A stretch of DNA of 64,000 bases, taken from contig NZ_BLVP01000006.1 in the NCBI RefSeq assembly GCF_013340305.1, forward strand, positions 62,001 through 126,000, read 5' to 3'. This DNA is from Desulfovibrio psychrotolerans. GTDB taxonomy: Bacteria; Desulfobacterota; Desulfovibrionia; Desulfovibrionales; Desulfovibrionaceae. Positions 8,693 through 17,813 of this stretch are shown in pieces. The position numbers and the translations under genes are program-made. The notes under the pieces are model-generated. The model was not told where the DNA came from. It worked only from the letters and a program-made list of their open reading frames with translations, and searched no databases. Position 1 is the first letter of the stretch; every line of letters begins with the position of its first letter.

Positions 8693-10708
8693 TTAGAACC
8701 GTTCAAACGCCTCGTCGTCTTCCATGGAAAGGGCAATGCCTGCTCCGGCGGCTGCAGCCTCTTGGGCAGTATCGCGGGGGGCCTCCTTCTGTCCGCGCGG
8801 GGCTGCGGGCAGCGGAACATGCTTTCCGGTCACGGCAGGCTTATGCAACGAGGCAATGGCCGTCACCGTGCGCCTGCGGGAATAGCCGGTGTCTGAAATG
8901 CGGAAGAAGCCCATGGTTTCCTGCAACTGCGAAGCCTGACTCGCCAGTTCCTCGGAGGTGGAAGACATCTGCTCCGATGCCGAAGCGTTCTGCTGCACCA
9001 CCTGATCAAGCTGCTGAATGGCCTTGTTTATCTGCTCCGCCCCTGCGTTCTGCTCGCTGGAGGCAGAGGCTATTTCCTGCACAAGGTCCGCCGTGCGCTT
9101 GATATCCGGCACCAGCTTCATGAGCATGGCCCCCGCCTTTTCCGCCACGGCCACGCTGCTGGAAGAAAGCTCGCTTATCTCGGCCGCTGCCGTGCCGCTG
9201 CGCTCTGCCAGCTTGCGCACCTCTGCCGCCACCACGGCAAAGCCCTTGCCATGCTCGCCCGCGCGGGCCGCTTCAATGGCGGCATTCAGGGCCAGCAGGT
9301 TGGTCTGGCGGGCAATCTCCTCCACAATGGAAATCTTCTCCGCAATATGCTTCATGGCGTCCACCGTGCTTGCCACGGCATTGCCGCCTTCCTGCGCATC
9401 CTGCGCTGCCTGCGAGGCAAGGGTCTCTGTCTGACGGGCGTTGTCCGCCGTAAGGCTTATGTTGGAACTCATCTCCTCCATGGAAGACGATATCTCTTCA
9501 ATGCTCGCCGCCTGCTCCGTGGCTCCCTGCGACAGGCTTTGCGATGAGGCGGAAAGCTCCTCGCTGCCGGAAGCCACATTCTCCGCTGCCGCAGAAACCT
9601 CGCTGACGATGCCGGAAAGCTTGGAAACCATCACCTGCATGCTCTGGTACACGCCCATGGCGTTCGCCCGGAACGAAAGAACCATATTGCCTTCCGCCAG
9701 TTTGTTGGCAATCTCCGCAATCTCTGAAGGGTCGCAGCCAATCTGCCTGAGCACATTACGCGCCAGCCAGAAGGCGATAAGCACACCAAAAACCACTGCA
9801 AAAAGCCCCACGGAAAGAATGATCATGGTCGCCGTATCGTTGGCACGCTGCACGGCCGGCCCAAGCGTATTCTGGGCATTGGTCAGAATGGTCCGTATCT
9901 CCTCAGCGTATCCGGCTATGGCCGGACCAAGGGTATCCAGCCCGGCGGCTATGCGGTCACGATCCCTCGTCTCCGTCAGTATGGCAGCAAACGTCCCGGC
10001 GTATGCTCCCGCCACGCGCTGCACTTCCGCCACCTGCGCGGCACCGGACCCGGCATTCAGTTCTCCCTGCAAGCTTTGCAGTTCTTTCTGCATATGGGCA
10101 TACTGCGCTGCCACGCCATCCGCATCCGCCTGCTCTGCCGTGTCCAGAAACCGCAGCACGTGCAGCCGCATGAGCAGCAGGTGGCGCATGGCAAACCCGG
10201 CATGCAGGGCCGCCCCCACATCCCCCTGCTTTTCAGAGGTTGTAAGAATCTCCGCCAGCCGCGCCTCCATGACCGGGCCGTCCGCATAGAGCGATGCGAC
10301 CATGGGGGCCATCTTGGTACCCAGCGTTACCACCTGTCCGAAGGCGACATCGTACTGGCGTATAGCCTCCTGCGTCTTGTCCAGCAGGGCTCGCTCATCC
10401 GTGCCGGTTATAAGGGTACGCGCCTCTTCCATGTCTTGCTGCACGGCCGCCATCTCTTTGCGGTATTTCTGCACATCCTCCTCCTTGCCATAGGCAAGGA
10501 AGTTGCGCACATCCATACGCACCAGCAGCATGTCTGCCTGCACCCGGCCCGCAAGATTGGCCTGCCGGGCCATGTTCCGGTACGAACTGAACCCGGATGA
10601 AGCGTTTCCGATGGCAAAGTAGGCGGTTGCGCCCACCACCATGAGCAGGGCCAACACAATGCCGAACCCGGCGTAGAGCTTGGAGGATAAACGGAGATTG
10701 GCGAACAC
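8693..10708 (-). CDS. Methyl-accepting chemotaxis protein with helical periplasmic sensor
   Basis: A 671-residue chemoreceptor. The start is taken as GTG at 10708 because AAGGAG lies seven bases upstream; an ATG at 10783 has no such site. It has one membrane helix near the N-terminus (about residues 11-32), an all-helical periplasmic region of about 250 residues that looks like a helical bimodular (HBM) ligand domain, a second membrane helix ([19 protein letters not shown]), a HAMP segment, and the cytoplasmic signalling hairpin. The hairpin tip is recognisable ([20 protein letters not shown]). A poorly conserved tail of about 70 residues ends in acidic DDEAFERF, which could be an adaptor tether. 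The ligand cannot be predicted. It is monocistronic and diverges from the next gene. Confidence 0.9.
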   Translation of the reverse strand: MFANLRLSSKLYAGFGIVLALLMVVGATAYFAIGNASSGFSSYRNMARQANLAGRVQADMLLVRMDVRNFLAYGKEEDVQKYRKEMAAVQQDMEEARTLITGTDERALLDKTQEAIRQYDVAFGQVVTLGTKMAPMVASLYADGPVMEARLAEILTTSEKQGDVGAALHAGFAMRHLLLMRLHVLRFLDTAEQADADGVAAQYAHMQKELQSLQGELNAGSGAAQVAEVQRVAGAYAGTFAAILTETRDRDRIAAGLDTLGPAIAGYAEEIRTILTNAQNTLGPAVQRANDTATMIILSVGLFAVVFGVLIAFWLARNVLRQIGCDPSEIAEIANKLAEGNMVLSFRANAMGVYQSMQVMVSKLSGIVSEVSAAAENVASGSEELSASSQSLSQGATEQAASIEEISSSMEEMSSNISLTADNARQTETLASQAAQDAQEGGNAVASTVDAMKHIAEKISIVEEIARQTNLLALNAAIEAARAGEHGKGFAVVAAEVRKLAERSGTAAAEISELSSSSVAVAEKAGAMLMKLVPDIKRTADLVQEIASASSEQNAGAEQINKAIQQLDQVVQQNASASEQMSSTSEELASQASQLQETMGFFRISDTGYSRRRTVTAIASLHKPAVTGKHVPLPAAPRGQKEAPRDTAQEAAAAGAGIALSMEDDEAFERF

Positions 10709-11134
10709 GGGTTGTCTCCTTGCATAAGAATGAATATGTGCCTGTCTTTGACAGCGAACCGGTGCAAAGGCGCAATACAGCATGGTGCACGCTCTCGCGC
10801 CCGGGCCTTTCTTGCGCTGTGCCTGTTCCCGGCACGGCGGCTACGCAAAGCGGTTCTGATGCTAAACACACTACACAGCACAAAGCGATACGGTGTATTA
10901 TAAATGCGTATGCGCTGGTATTTTTTGCAACAGACCAGCCCGCACGCTTCTCAAAGACGGCACACCAGCCCCGCAGCGCATGCCACCACTGCCGGACAGC
11001 AGGGGACAAAGACCCGACACCCCGCCTGCAAAATAGGCGGACACGGACGGGCGAACACAGTCATATCTTCCGTAATAAAAGAATTTTTACCATATCGGCA
11101 CCGGAGTTGCTTTGTACGCCGCAAGGAGCCGTAC
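10709..11134. other. Divergent intergenic region, chemoreceptor / muralytic protein
   Basis: Each flanking gene has its own ribosome site: AAGGAG before the GTG at 10708 and CAAGGAG before the ATG at 11135. On the minus strand TATAAT lies at 10902-10897, a plausible -10 for the chemoreceptor with a long leader, but no good -35 accompanies it. An AT-richer stretch at 11060-11100 could hold the rightward promoter. No gene was supported here. Confidence 0.4.
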
Positions 11135-12475
11135 ATGAGCATCAACCCCGCAGCCATAGGGCGTATCAGCGCCCACGTCGACCGCCTCTCGCAGGGCGGT
11201 GCCGACTCCGTATTCGGCGGCGGGACGACCGGCTTTGGGGCGGGAAAAATTCCCGGCATAGGCGGCCCCGGCGGGAGTCCGGGGGGCGGTCTGGGCGGTG
11301 TTCTGGGCGGCAAGTTTGCCCAGCTGATGAGCGACCCCATGGTTCAGATGACCAACCCCGCTGTCCTGCAAGGCGTGCTCGGGCTGGACGGCGGCGAAGG
11401 GGTCAAGAACCTGACGCCTGAAGACAGCGCCATAAGCGGCGGACTGAACCTGACCAACGTCAAGGCACTGGCAACCCTCACCAAGGTCATGGGCAATGAA
11501 GAAAGCCCCATGGCGAACATGTTCCGCAGCATCCCCACGCCGGAAGGCAACGCCATCCGCATGTCCGTGGACAAGAGCACGGCTTCCTTTTCTGCATATG
11601 ACCCCATGAGCGCGTTGCAGGCATCGTCCCGCGCCGCTGCGCGCGGTGACATGCGGGCCGCGCTTTCCGAACTGGTGAACGCCGCCAATGCCATGAAGGC
11701 CCAGCGCACGCCGGAACCGGCTGTCCCTGAAGCACCTGAAATAGCAGAATCTATTGACGACACAGAAGAATACGGCATCTACCGCAAGGCAGAGCAAGAG
11801 GCACAGAGGGAATTTGCCGAAGCGACGCGGCTTGCGCGCAACGGCGGTGCCGGGTTCAAACCGGGTGCCCTCTCTGCGCTGTTCGAGTCGGGCGGAGACG
11901 GGGGCATAGCCGCCATAGGCTATGACAGGCGGGGCGGAACATCGTACGGGAAGTTCCAGATGTCATCCCGCGCGGGAACAATGGACGCCTTCATCCATTA
12001 TCTGGATACCCACGCCCCGGACATGGCTTCGCGCCTGCGCCAGTCCGGCAGCGCGAACACGGGTTCCCGTTCCGGGGCCATGCCCGACGCATGGAAGGAA
12101 ATAGCCCGCTCACAGCCCGCGCGGTTTGAAGAATTGCAGGAGAACTTCATCCACCGCAATCACTTCTCCCCTGCCTACCGGGCCATCAGCAAAGCCATGA
12201 ATGTAGACTCCATGAGCCCCGCCATGCAGGAGGTGCTGTTCTCCACCGCCGTGCACCACGGTCCCACCGGCGCGGTACGCATATTTGCCAGAGCCTACGG
12301 CAGAACCGGCGGATTCAACCCCGCCAGCGAAGCGGAGTTCATCCGCAACATCTACAGCATACGCCAGCGCCAGTTCGCCACCTCCACAGAAGGGGTCAGA
12401 ACCGCCGTGCAGGGCAGGCTGGGCGATGAGCTGCGCATGGCCCTGAGCATGCTGGAACGCGGCGACATGGCCTGA
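11135..12475 (+). CDS. Stand-alone VgrG3-type peptidoglycan hydrolase-like protein
   Basis: A 446-residue protein from ATG 11135. Residues 20-70 are a glycine-rich, low-complexity segment, followed by a helical middle part. From about residue 245 to the end there is a domain resembling the C-terminal lysozyme-like domain of type VI secretion spike protein VgrG3: ALFESGGDGG with Glu251 as candidate acid, then GGTSYGKFQMSS, and later VLFSTAVHHG. That domain cleaves peptidoglycan in the family. No VgrG spike (gp27/gp5) domain, PAAR domain or other type VI gene is present nearby, and there is no clear signal peptide. It could be an exported muralytic enzyme, a flagellar or secretion-associated hydrolase, or an orphan effector. 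I am fairly sure of the domain and unsure of the role. Confidence 0.65.
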   Translation: MSINPAAIGRISAHVDRLSQGGADSVFGGGTTGFGAGKIPGIGGPGGSPGGGLGGVLGGKFAQLMSDPMVQMTNPAVLQGVLGLDGGEGVKNLTPEDSAISGGLNLTNVKALATLTKVMGNEESPMANMFRSIPTPEGNAIRMSVDKSTASFSAYDPMSALQASSRAAARGDMRAALSELVNAANAMKAQRTPEPAVPEAPEIAESIDDTEEYGIYRKAEQEAQREFAEATRLARNGGAGFKPGALSALFESGGDGGIAAIGYDRRGGTSYGKFQMSSRAGTMDAFIHYLDTHAPDMASRLRQSGSANTGSRSGAMPDAWKEIARSQPARFEELQENFIHRNHFSPAYRAISKAMNVDSMSPAMQEVLFSTAVHHGPTGAVRIFARAYGRTGGFNPASEAEFIRNIYSIRQRQFATSTEGVRTAVQGRLGDELRMALSMLERGDMA

Positions 12476-12591
12476 CGGCCTTTGCCGCATGCCGAACAGC
12501 GCATCCAGCCGCTCGTAGCCCGCAGGTAGTAAGTATCCCACGGGCGACATCCTGCTGTCTCCTCTTTCAGACGGACGCTCTTTCAGGCTGC

Positions 12592-12649
12592 CGGTATCCC
12601 TGACTGACAGCATCCCTGACTGACGGTATCCCTGACTGGCGGATATCGG
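12592..12649. repeat. Tandem repeat, 16-bp unit, three copies plus a partial
   Basis: Units CGGTATCCCTGACTGA, CAGCATCCCTGACTGA and CGGTATCCCTGACTGG run head to tail from 12592 to 12639, then a degenerate fourth start. The array lies in the gap between two convergent genes, just past the stop of the activator gene. Confidence 0.85.
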
Positions 12650-12655
12650 CAAACG

Positions 12656-13660
12656 CTAGCCTGCCGGTCGTATTTCCGCATCCGCCACCGCACATCCCCA
12701 CAATGCCGCGCCCAGCGCGCCGGTCATATCCGGCTCAGCAGAAATGAGCAGCGTCTGTTCCGTTGCGCCCAGTTCCTTTTGCAGCAGATGACGCATGCAC
12801 GGGTTGCGGGCTACGCCCCCCGTGAAGACCACGGGAAACTCCAGCCCCACCCGCCGCAGCATGTTCACCGTGCGCCGCACAATGGACTGGTGCAGCCCCA
12901 GCGCAATATTCTGCGGGCGTATGCCCTGCGCCATAAGCGAGGTGGCCTCTGTTTCAGCAAAGACCGTGCACATGGAATTGATGAGCGGCGCGTCATCCCC
13001 TTCCAGCGCATACAGCCCGAACGCCTGCACATCCATCTGGAACACCGTGGCCGTGTACTCCAGAAACTTGCCCGTGCCTGCGGCGCAACGGTCATTCATC
13101 TCAAACCGGGAAACCCGGCCCGGCAGCGTGCCGGATGCCGCGTCTCCTGCCCGCGGCGGCAGCAGGGCAATGGCCTTGGTATCCTGCCCGCCTATGTCCA
13201 GCACTGTGCGGGCGTGGGCAAAATCATGGGCCGCTCCCAGGGCGTGGGCCTTGATCTCGGTTATGGTTTCCACGCTCACGGCACCGGACACCGCCCCGCC
13301 ATCACGCACGCCGCTCTCTGCAAGGCTGTTCACCGCCGCCTGCACCAGTTCCCTGCCGTAGCCGGTGGCCACAATGCGCTGCGGCAGGCAGTCCTGCAGC
13401 AGGACCCGGCACTGTTCCACCGGATGAAAGGTGGTGGGCAGGCGGCGCTGGAGCACGGTGCGCCATGCGGCAGCCTGCCCGCCTTGTCTGTTGTCCTGTC
13501 CAATGCCGGAGCCAATGCCGGAGCCAATGCCGGACGGGGCGTCCGGCCAAACATAAGACCGGACGTCCGTCAGACCGTCATGGCAACTGTGCGGGGCACA
13601 ACGCTCGCGGACCACAATCTCCATGGACCGCGAGCCTATATCAATTCCTGCAACCCGCAC
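12656..13660 (-). CDS. Acyl-CoA dehydratase activase-type ATPase (YjiL/BcrAD family), activator of the adjacent double-cubane reductase
   Basis: A 334-residue protein with GTG start at 13660, four bases from the end of the upstream gene. It has the ASKHA (actin/hexokinase) fold marks: GIDIGSRSME at the N-terminus, VLDIGGQDTKAI in the middle and VVFTGGVARNP near the C-terminus. Two cysteines, in NDRCAAGTG and SMCTVFAE, are those that hold a [4Fe-4S] cluster between two subunits in the family. It uses ATP to push a low-potential electron onto a partner iron-sulfur enzyme. The N-terminal region carries an extra hydrophilic insertion encoded by a 12-bp tandem repeat (SGIG repeated). Co-transcribed with the partner gene. 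Confidence 0.88.
   Translation of the reverse strand: MRVAGIDIGSRSMEIVVRERCAPHSCHDGLTDVRSYVWPDAPSGIGSGIGSGIGQDNRQGGQAAAWRTVLQRRLPTTFHPVEQCRVLLQDCLPQRIVATGYGRELVQAAVNSLAESGVRDGGAVSGAVSVETITEIKAHALGAAHDFAHARTVLDIGGQDTKAIALLPPRAGDAASGTLPGRVSRFEMNDRCAAGTGKFLEYTATVFQMDVQAFGLYALEGDDAPLINSMCTVFAETEATSLMAQGIRPQNIALGLHQSIVRRTVNMLRRVGLEFPVVFTGGVARNPCMRHLLQKELGATEQTLLISAEPDMTGALGAALWGCAVADAEIRPAG
13500..13535. repeat. In-frame 12-bp tandem repeat inside the activator gene
   Basis: CCAATGCCGGAG occurs at 13500 and 13512 and as CCAATGCCGGAC at 13524. On the coding strand this gives a Ser-Gly-Ile-Gly repeat of three units, lying in an insertion outside the recognised ATPase motifs. Confidence 0.9.
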
Positions 13661-13663
13661 GGG

Positions 13664-14935
13664 TCAGCGCACCATTTCCACAAAGGCCTGCACGCGCGTC
13701 TTCAGCTGCTCCACATCCTCCATGCTGTAGTCGGTTTCCATGGCCAGCATGGGGATACCTTCCGCACGCAGTGCGCCTTCCACCTTCATGGCTTCGTGGG
13801 CATAGGGCTGGCAGAACATGAGCGCATAATGGACCACGCCGTCCGCCTTCAGTTCCTTTGCCATGTCCACCACGTTATCCAGCCGTTCCGTGTTGGGAGT
13901 AAAGCACGCACAGTCTATGCGCATGTAGCGGTCCACCAGAGCGTCTATCATGCCGTCCATGTCTGCGGGCGATTCGTCCACAAGGTCACGGGTATTGCGG
14001 GTGCCTATGCACGATTCTTCCCCCACTATGACCGCACCGGAACCTTCCATCACATACGGCAGTTTCCAGTTGGGCACCGCCATGGGACAGCCGGAAAGCA
14101 TAAGCCGCACCGTGCCTGCCGGGGCAATACCCTCGCCCTTGGCAATGCGGGCTTCCATCTCATCGCACAGTGCGTTCACGGACTGGGTGAACCGCACGGG
14201 GTCGTCATAAAAAGAAACCTGATTGATAAGCAGTGCGTCCCGGCCGGATATGGGGGCCGGGTCTGCCGCACGCAGACGGCTCAGGCGCTGCAGGGCGCGA
14301 CGCTTGTCGTTCACGACCTTTGTTGCAGCGGCAAGGCGCTCCGGGGTTATGGTCACTCCGGTCAGCCGCTCCAGCTCGGATGTATACCGCAGCACCTCTG
14401 CCCGGAACAGGGCGCGGGCGCTTTCGCTCTTGGTCTGGGGCAGTTCCATCACATGCATGTTCACATGCTCGGCAAATGCCTCATACGCCTTTTTCTTGCC
14501 GTCACAGGTGGTTTCTCCCACCACCATGTCACAGGATTCGGTATAGGGACACAGACGCGCCAGCTTGAAGCCGATAAAGGATTTGATGAGCGCGCAGGTG
14601 TTGCGGGGAACCAGCTTTTCCGCCTGTTCCGTACCCGCATCCGCCCCGGCACACAGCCCCACGTGCACGGCATCTGCCGCAAGGGTAAGCTCCTCGGGCA
14701 CAAAGACACAGAAGGTGCCTATAACCTTGCGCCCCTGCGCCTTGGCGTCCTGCAACTCCTTCACGCGCAGCCCGTGCACCTCGCTGAGCACAAAGTCCAG
14801 ATATTCCATACCCTTCAGGCGGCCCTGCTGCGACAGATAGATGTCACCGTAAAACTTACCCAAAACGGCAAGCAGGCCGTCATGGGCGGGGATGTCCAGG
14901 TTCAGCTTTTCCCACATTTCCTTGTACGCACTCAT
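13664..14935 (-). CDS. Double-cubane-cluster anaerobic reductase, 2-hydroxyacyl-CoA dehydratase D-component family (YjiM-like)
   Basis: A 423-residue protein, start ATG 14935 with GGAGGA just upstream. It belongs to the HgdB/BcrBC superfamily but is a single-chain, double-cubane protein (DCCP) type. Cysteines suited to cluster binding occur in GTFCVF, ARLCPYTESC, LSGCPMA, EESCIGT, IDCACFTP and MFCQPY. In characterised members the protein holds an [8Fe-9S] double cubane and, with its ATP-driven activator, reduces small difficult substrates; the physiological substrate is not known. The activator follows after a three-base gap, the same order as E. coli yjiM-yjiL. A divergent hydantoinase-like gene lies upstream. 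Confidence 0.88.
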   Translation of the reverse strand: MSAYKEMWEKLNLDIPAHDGLLAVLGKFYGDIYLSQQGRLKGMEYLDFVLSEVHGLRVKELQDAKAQGRKVIGTFCVFVPEELTLAADAVHVGLCAGADAGTEQAEKLVPRNTCALIKSFIGFKLARLCPYTESCDMVVGETTCDGKKKAYEAFAEHVNMHVMELPQTKSESARALFRAEVLRYTSELERLTGVTITPERLAAATKVVNDKRRALQRLSRLRAADPAPISGRDALLINQVSFYDDPVRFTQSVNALCDEMEARIAKGEGIAPAGTVRLMLSGCPMAVPNWKLPYVMEGSGAVIVGEESCIGTRNTRDLVDESPADMDGMIDALVDRYMRIDCACFTPNTERLDNVVDMAKELKADGVVHYALMFCQPYAHEAMKVEGALRAEGIPMLAMETDYSMEDVEQLKTRVQAFVEMVR

Positions 14936-15209
14936 GGTCTTCCTCCGGCTGATGGTTGAGAGGGACGGTACGGGGTCAGGGTATTCGATCTGAAGTTGTA
15001 GCAGTGCGGGATAGTTACGCAAAATAGATTCTGCTGATAGATTTCTCACTCAAGCATAGAGTACGACAATGCCCTCCGCCCACGCTGTCTGAGTGCGGTT
15101 GCCAAACGCCCTGCCGACAGGTACACCACAACACACCTGAATTCACGGGAAAGGGCCGAAGGGCGGGGCGTACGGACACCCCTGAGGCACCCCGCAAGCA
15201 AGAGCAGCC

Positions 15210-16898
15210 ATGAACAGCACGCAGACATACATTATCGGCGTGGACGCCGGAGGCACATATACGGATGCGGTCATTACGGAAGCCGCATCGGGCCGGGTTA
15301 TAGCCTCCGCCAAGCGTCCCACCACCCATTACGACCTGAGCGAGGGTATTCGCGGCGCACTGCAGGCGGTGATGCACGCATCGCAGGTGCCGCCGTCCGC
15401 CGTGTCCATGACCTGCGTTTCCACCACCCTTGCCACCAACGCACTGGTGGAGGGCAAGGGGGCAGATGTGGGCCTGTTTGTCATCGGCTTCAACCAATGG
15501 CTGGAAGTGCCTGCGGCGGCAGCCCGGTTCATTCCCGGCGGACACACCATTCAGGGTGAGGAGCAGGAACCGCTGGGCCTCAACTTTGTGCTGGACGGCC
15601 TGAAAGAACTGCATGGCAAGGTGGACGCGTGGGCCGTGTGCGGCACCATGTCCTTTGTGAATCCCGCCCATGAACTTGTGGTGGCCAAGGCCATTCAGCT
15701 TACCGGCGGCGTTCCGGTTTTCTGTTCCCACGAGGCAAGCATGCGGGCGGGCATGAAGGAGCGGGCCACCACCGCCTGCCTGAACGCCCAGCTTTTGCCT
15801 GTCATGCGCGATTTTCTGGACGGTATGCGCCGCGCGCTGGACGCACTGGACATTGCGGGTGAAGTGCTCGTGGTGCGCGGCGACGCCCGCGCCATGCGCA
15901 TGGAAGAAGCCCTGCGCCAGGCCGCTTCCACCGTTGCCAGCGGTCCCGCCGCCACCGCCCTGTTCGGGGCGCACCAGTCTCAGGAGCAGGACGCGCTTAT
16001 TGTGGACGTGGGCGGCACCACCACGGACATTACCATCATCCGCTCCGGCAACCCGGTCATAGACCCGCAGGGCATGACCATAGGCAAGTGGGAAACCCAC
16101 GTGGAAGCGGTGGAAATGTTCACTGTGGGCGTGGGCGGCGACAGCTTTGTACGGCCCGCGCGCGACGGTTCCTTTTCGCTGGGTCCGGCCCGCGTGCTGC
16201 CGCTGTGCATGACGCAGAACCTGCCTGATCCGGCGCAGTGGCTGGGCCACGGCCCTAACGCGCGCTGCATCATACCCATTTCCAGACAGGAGCCTGCACC
16301 GGAAGCACCGGCAAATCTTCCACCGGAAGCGCAGGCCATTCTGCGCCACCTGACCGAAAACGGCCCGGCCACGCCCGGCCAGATCATGCGTGCCCTCTCC
16401 CTTGCCGAGATCACCGTGGACCAGCACCTCACCCGGCTGGTCAGGCTCCAGCGGGTAGCCGAGGCAGGCTTTACCCCCACGGATGCCCTGCATGTGCTGG
16501 ACAGGCTTCAGCTTGGCAACGCGGCTTTCTCCCTTGCCGCAGCAAAGGCACTGGGGGCTGTGCACGGACAGGATGCCCGCGAATTCTCCCTTGCCGTGCT
16601 GGCAGAGGCGGAGCGCATCATTGAGGAAACGATTCTGCGCCATGTCACCCGCCGCGAGGCAGGCGACAGTCTGGCGGCGTTTCTGGCGGCACGCGACCGC
16701 AAGGGGGGCAGTGCCCCGCTCATTTCCGTGGCAGTTTCGCTCAACGTGCCCATGGTGGGCATAGGCGCGGCTGCCCGCCTGCTTCTGCCCGGCGTGGCGC
16801 GCAGGCTGGGAGCGCACATCGTCTTTCCGGAACGGCATGAGGTGGGCAACGCTCTGGGAGCAGCCCGCATGGCGGCGGCTCACGTGCAGCACGCGTAA
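15210..16898 (+). CDS. Hydantoinase/oxoprolinase (HyuA-like) family protein
   Basis: A 562-residue ATPase-fold protein, shorter than full HyuA (about 680-700). The phosphate-binding motifs are GVDAGGTYTDAVI near the N-terminus and IVDVGGTTTDITII at about residue 265. Around residues 370-425 there is a helix-turn-helix-like stretch (ILRHLTENGPATPGQIMRAL, then TRLVRLQRVAEAGFTPTDAL) resembling a winged helix embedded in the enzyme fold. The family includes ATP-dependent cyclic amide hydrolases and carboxylases; the substrate here is unknown. No HyuB partner is present in the window. The start ATG at 15210 has only a weak AAGAG site. It diverges from the double-cubane reductase, sharing a 274-bp control region. 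Confidence 0.8.
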   Translation: MNSTQTYIIGVDAGGTYTDAVITEAASGRVIASAKRPTTHYDLSEGIRGALQAVMHASQVPPSAVSMTCVSTTLATNALVEGKGADVGLFVIGFNQWLEVPAAAARFIPGGHTIQGEEQEPLGLNFVLDGLKELHGKVDAWAVCGTMSFVNPAHELVVAKAIQLTGGVPVFCSHEASMRAGMKERATTACLNAQLLPVMRDFLDGMRRALDALDIAGEVLVVRGDARAMRMEEALRQAASTVASGPAATALFGAHQSQEQDALIVDVGGTTTDITIIRSGNPVIDPQGMTIGKWETHVEAVEMFTVGVGGDSFVRPARDGSFSLGPARVLPLCMTQNLPDPAQWLGHGPNARCIIPISRQEPAPEAPANLPPEAQAILRHLTENGPATPGQIMRALSLAEITVDQHLTRLVRLQRVAEAGFTPTDALHVLDRLQLGNAAFSLAAAKALGAVHGQDAREFSLAVLAEAERIIEETILRHVTRREAGDSLAAFLAARDRKGGSAPLISVAVSLNVPMVGIGAAARLLLPGVARRLGAHIVFPERHEVGNALGAARMAAAHVQHA

Positions 16899-17036
16899 AA
16901 CGCTCTGCGCCCACCCCCAAACGCGGGGACGCAGCCTCCATCCAAGGCTGGCACCCCAAGCTGGACAACCGGAACACGCATCCTATATCTTCGGAAAAAC
17001 TCATACTTCGCAAGACGGAACTCAGGAGGCAACGGA

Positions 17037-17375
17037 ATGCACTTTCGACCCAAGGCGTTTGAAGCGGTAATAGAGGTGGGGAGCGAATGCGAGGATTGCA
17101 CCATTGTACACGGCTGGCTGCACGCGGACGGGCAGTGGGTGCTGCACGCATGGGGTGAGACGGATGCCGCCGTCTATGACCTGACCGAATCCCGCGAGCC
17201 CTTCCGCAAGGAAGACTACTATGCCCGGTTCGGCGCAACGGAAGAACGCCTCAGACGCTATACCCGCATAGAGTTTTTCACGCTTCTGGGCGACCACAGG
17301 CACTTTGGCCCGTATGACAAGGAATTGTTCTTTGCCGAGACTTCGGCAACCGACCCGCTTGAACGGCTGAAGTAG
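17037..17375 (+). CDS. Conserved hypothetical protein, 112 residues
   Basis: A small soluble protein with a strong AGGAGG site seven bases before ATG 17037. It is acidic and rich in aromatic residues (HGWLHADGQWVLHAWGE, then YYARFG) with no membrane segment or signal. A region around residues 25-60 resembles small proteins that bind or hydrolyse peptides or nucleotides only by composition; I do not recognise the family. It lies 138 bases downstream of the hydantoinase-like gene and could be co-transcribed with it. Confidence 0.65.
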   Translation: MHFRPKAFEAVIEVGSECEDCTIVHGWLHADGQWVLHAWGETDAAVYDLTESREPFRKEDYYARFGATEERLRRYTRIEFFTLLGDHRHFGPYDKELFFAETSATDPLERLK

Positions 17376-17429
17376 CCTGCCTGCGCGCAGCCTTTCCACC
17401 TGCGCAGGGCGGCTGCGTTCCTGCTGCAC

Positions 17430-17517
17430 GCCGGTTCAGTGCGAGCACGAGCCGGTTCAGTACGCCCCGCCTAGTCGGGTGGGCTAAGTGCGTGGGCTAA
17501 GCAGGTGGGCTAAGCAC
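17430..17517. repeat. Two adjoining short repeats (21-bp pair and 13-bp triplet)
   Basis: GCCGGTTCAGT occurs at 17430 and 17451, giving a 21-bp pair. Then GTGGGCTAAG starts at 17479, 17492 and 17505, an exact 13-bp period with three copies. They lie between convergent genes, just past the stop of the small lipoprotein gene. Confidence 0.8.
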
Positions 17518-17536
17518 GCCGACTCAGTGCGCAGGT

Positions 17537-17785
17537 TCAGTCCCGCGCGCCTTCCTGCTGCGGGAGAAGGCCGCGCTTTTGAATGGAAATGGCCTGCTCG
17601 CCCTTGAAGGACGAAACGCAGCCCGTAAGGGGCGCAACCGTCAGCAGTATCAGCAGCAGGGCTGCCAGCATGACTACCGGCGGGACTTGCGTCAGAGTTC
17701 GCGGCAGGGCTGGCGGCGGACTCAGTCGCAGGGCCGCATGAGAGGCGGACAGGGGGGCGGAGAAATGCCCCTTAGGTTTGTGCAT
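17537..17785 (-). CDS. Small lipoprotein, function unknown
   Basis: An 82-residue protein. ATG 17785 is preceded by AGGAGG at six bases, which fixes the start. The N-terminal region is unusually long for a lipoprotein (about 36 residues) before a hydrophobic core and the lipobox APLTGC, with Cys56 as the probable lipidated residue. Only 26 residues would remain after processing (ending in QQEGARD). The family is not recognised. It lies directly downstream of the GntR regulator on the same strand, 28 bases away, and may be co-transcribed with it. Confidence 0.55.
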   Translation of the reverse strand: MHKPKGHFSAPLSASHAALRLSPPPALPRTLTQVPPVVMLAALLLILLTVAPLTGCVSSFKGEQAISIQKRGLLPQQEGARD

Positions 17786-17813
17786 GGCAGCCCTCCTGCT
17801 GTGCTAAAAAGCC

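Noticed and set aside
12779-14959. Very long plus-strand open frame opposite the dehydratase activator and reductase genes
   Set aside because: It mirrors high-GC coding on the other strand, has no ribosome site, and its product is low-complexity and unlike any family, whereas the minus strand encodes two clear iron-sulfur proteins.
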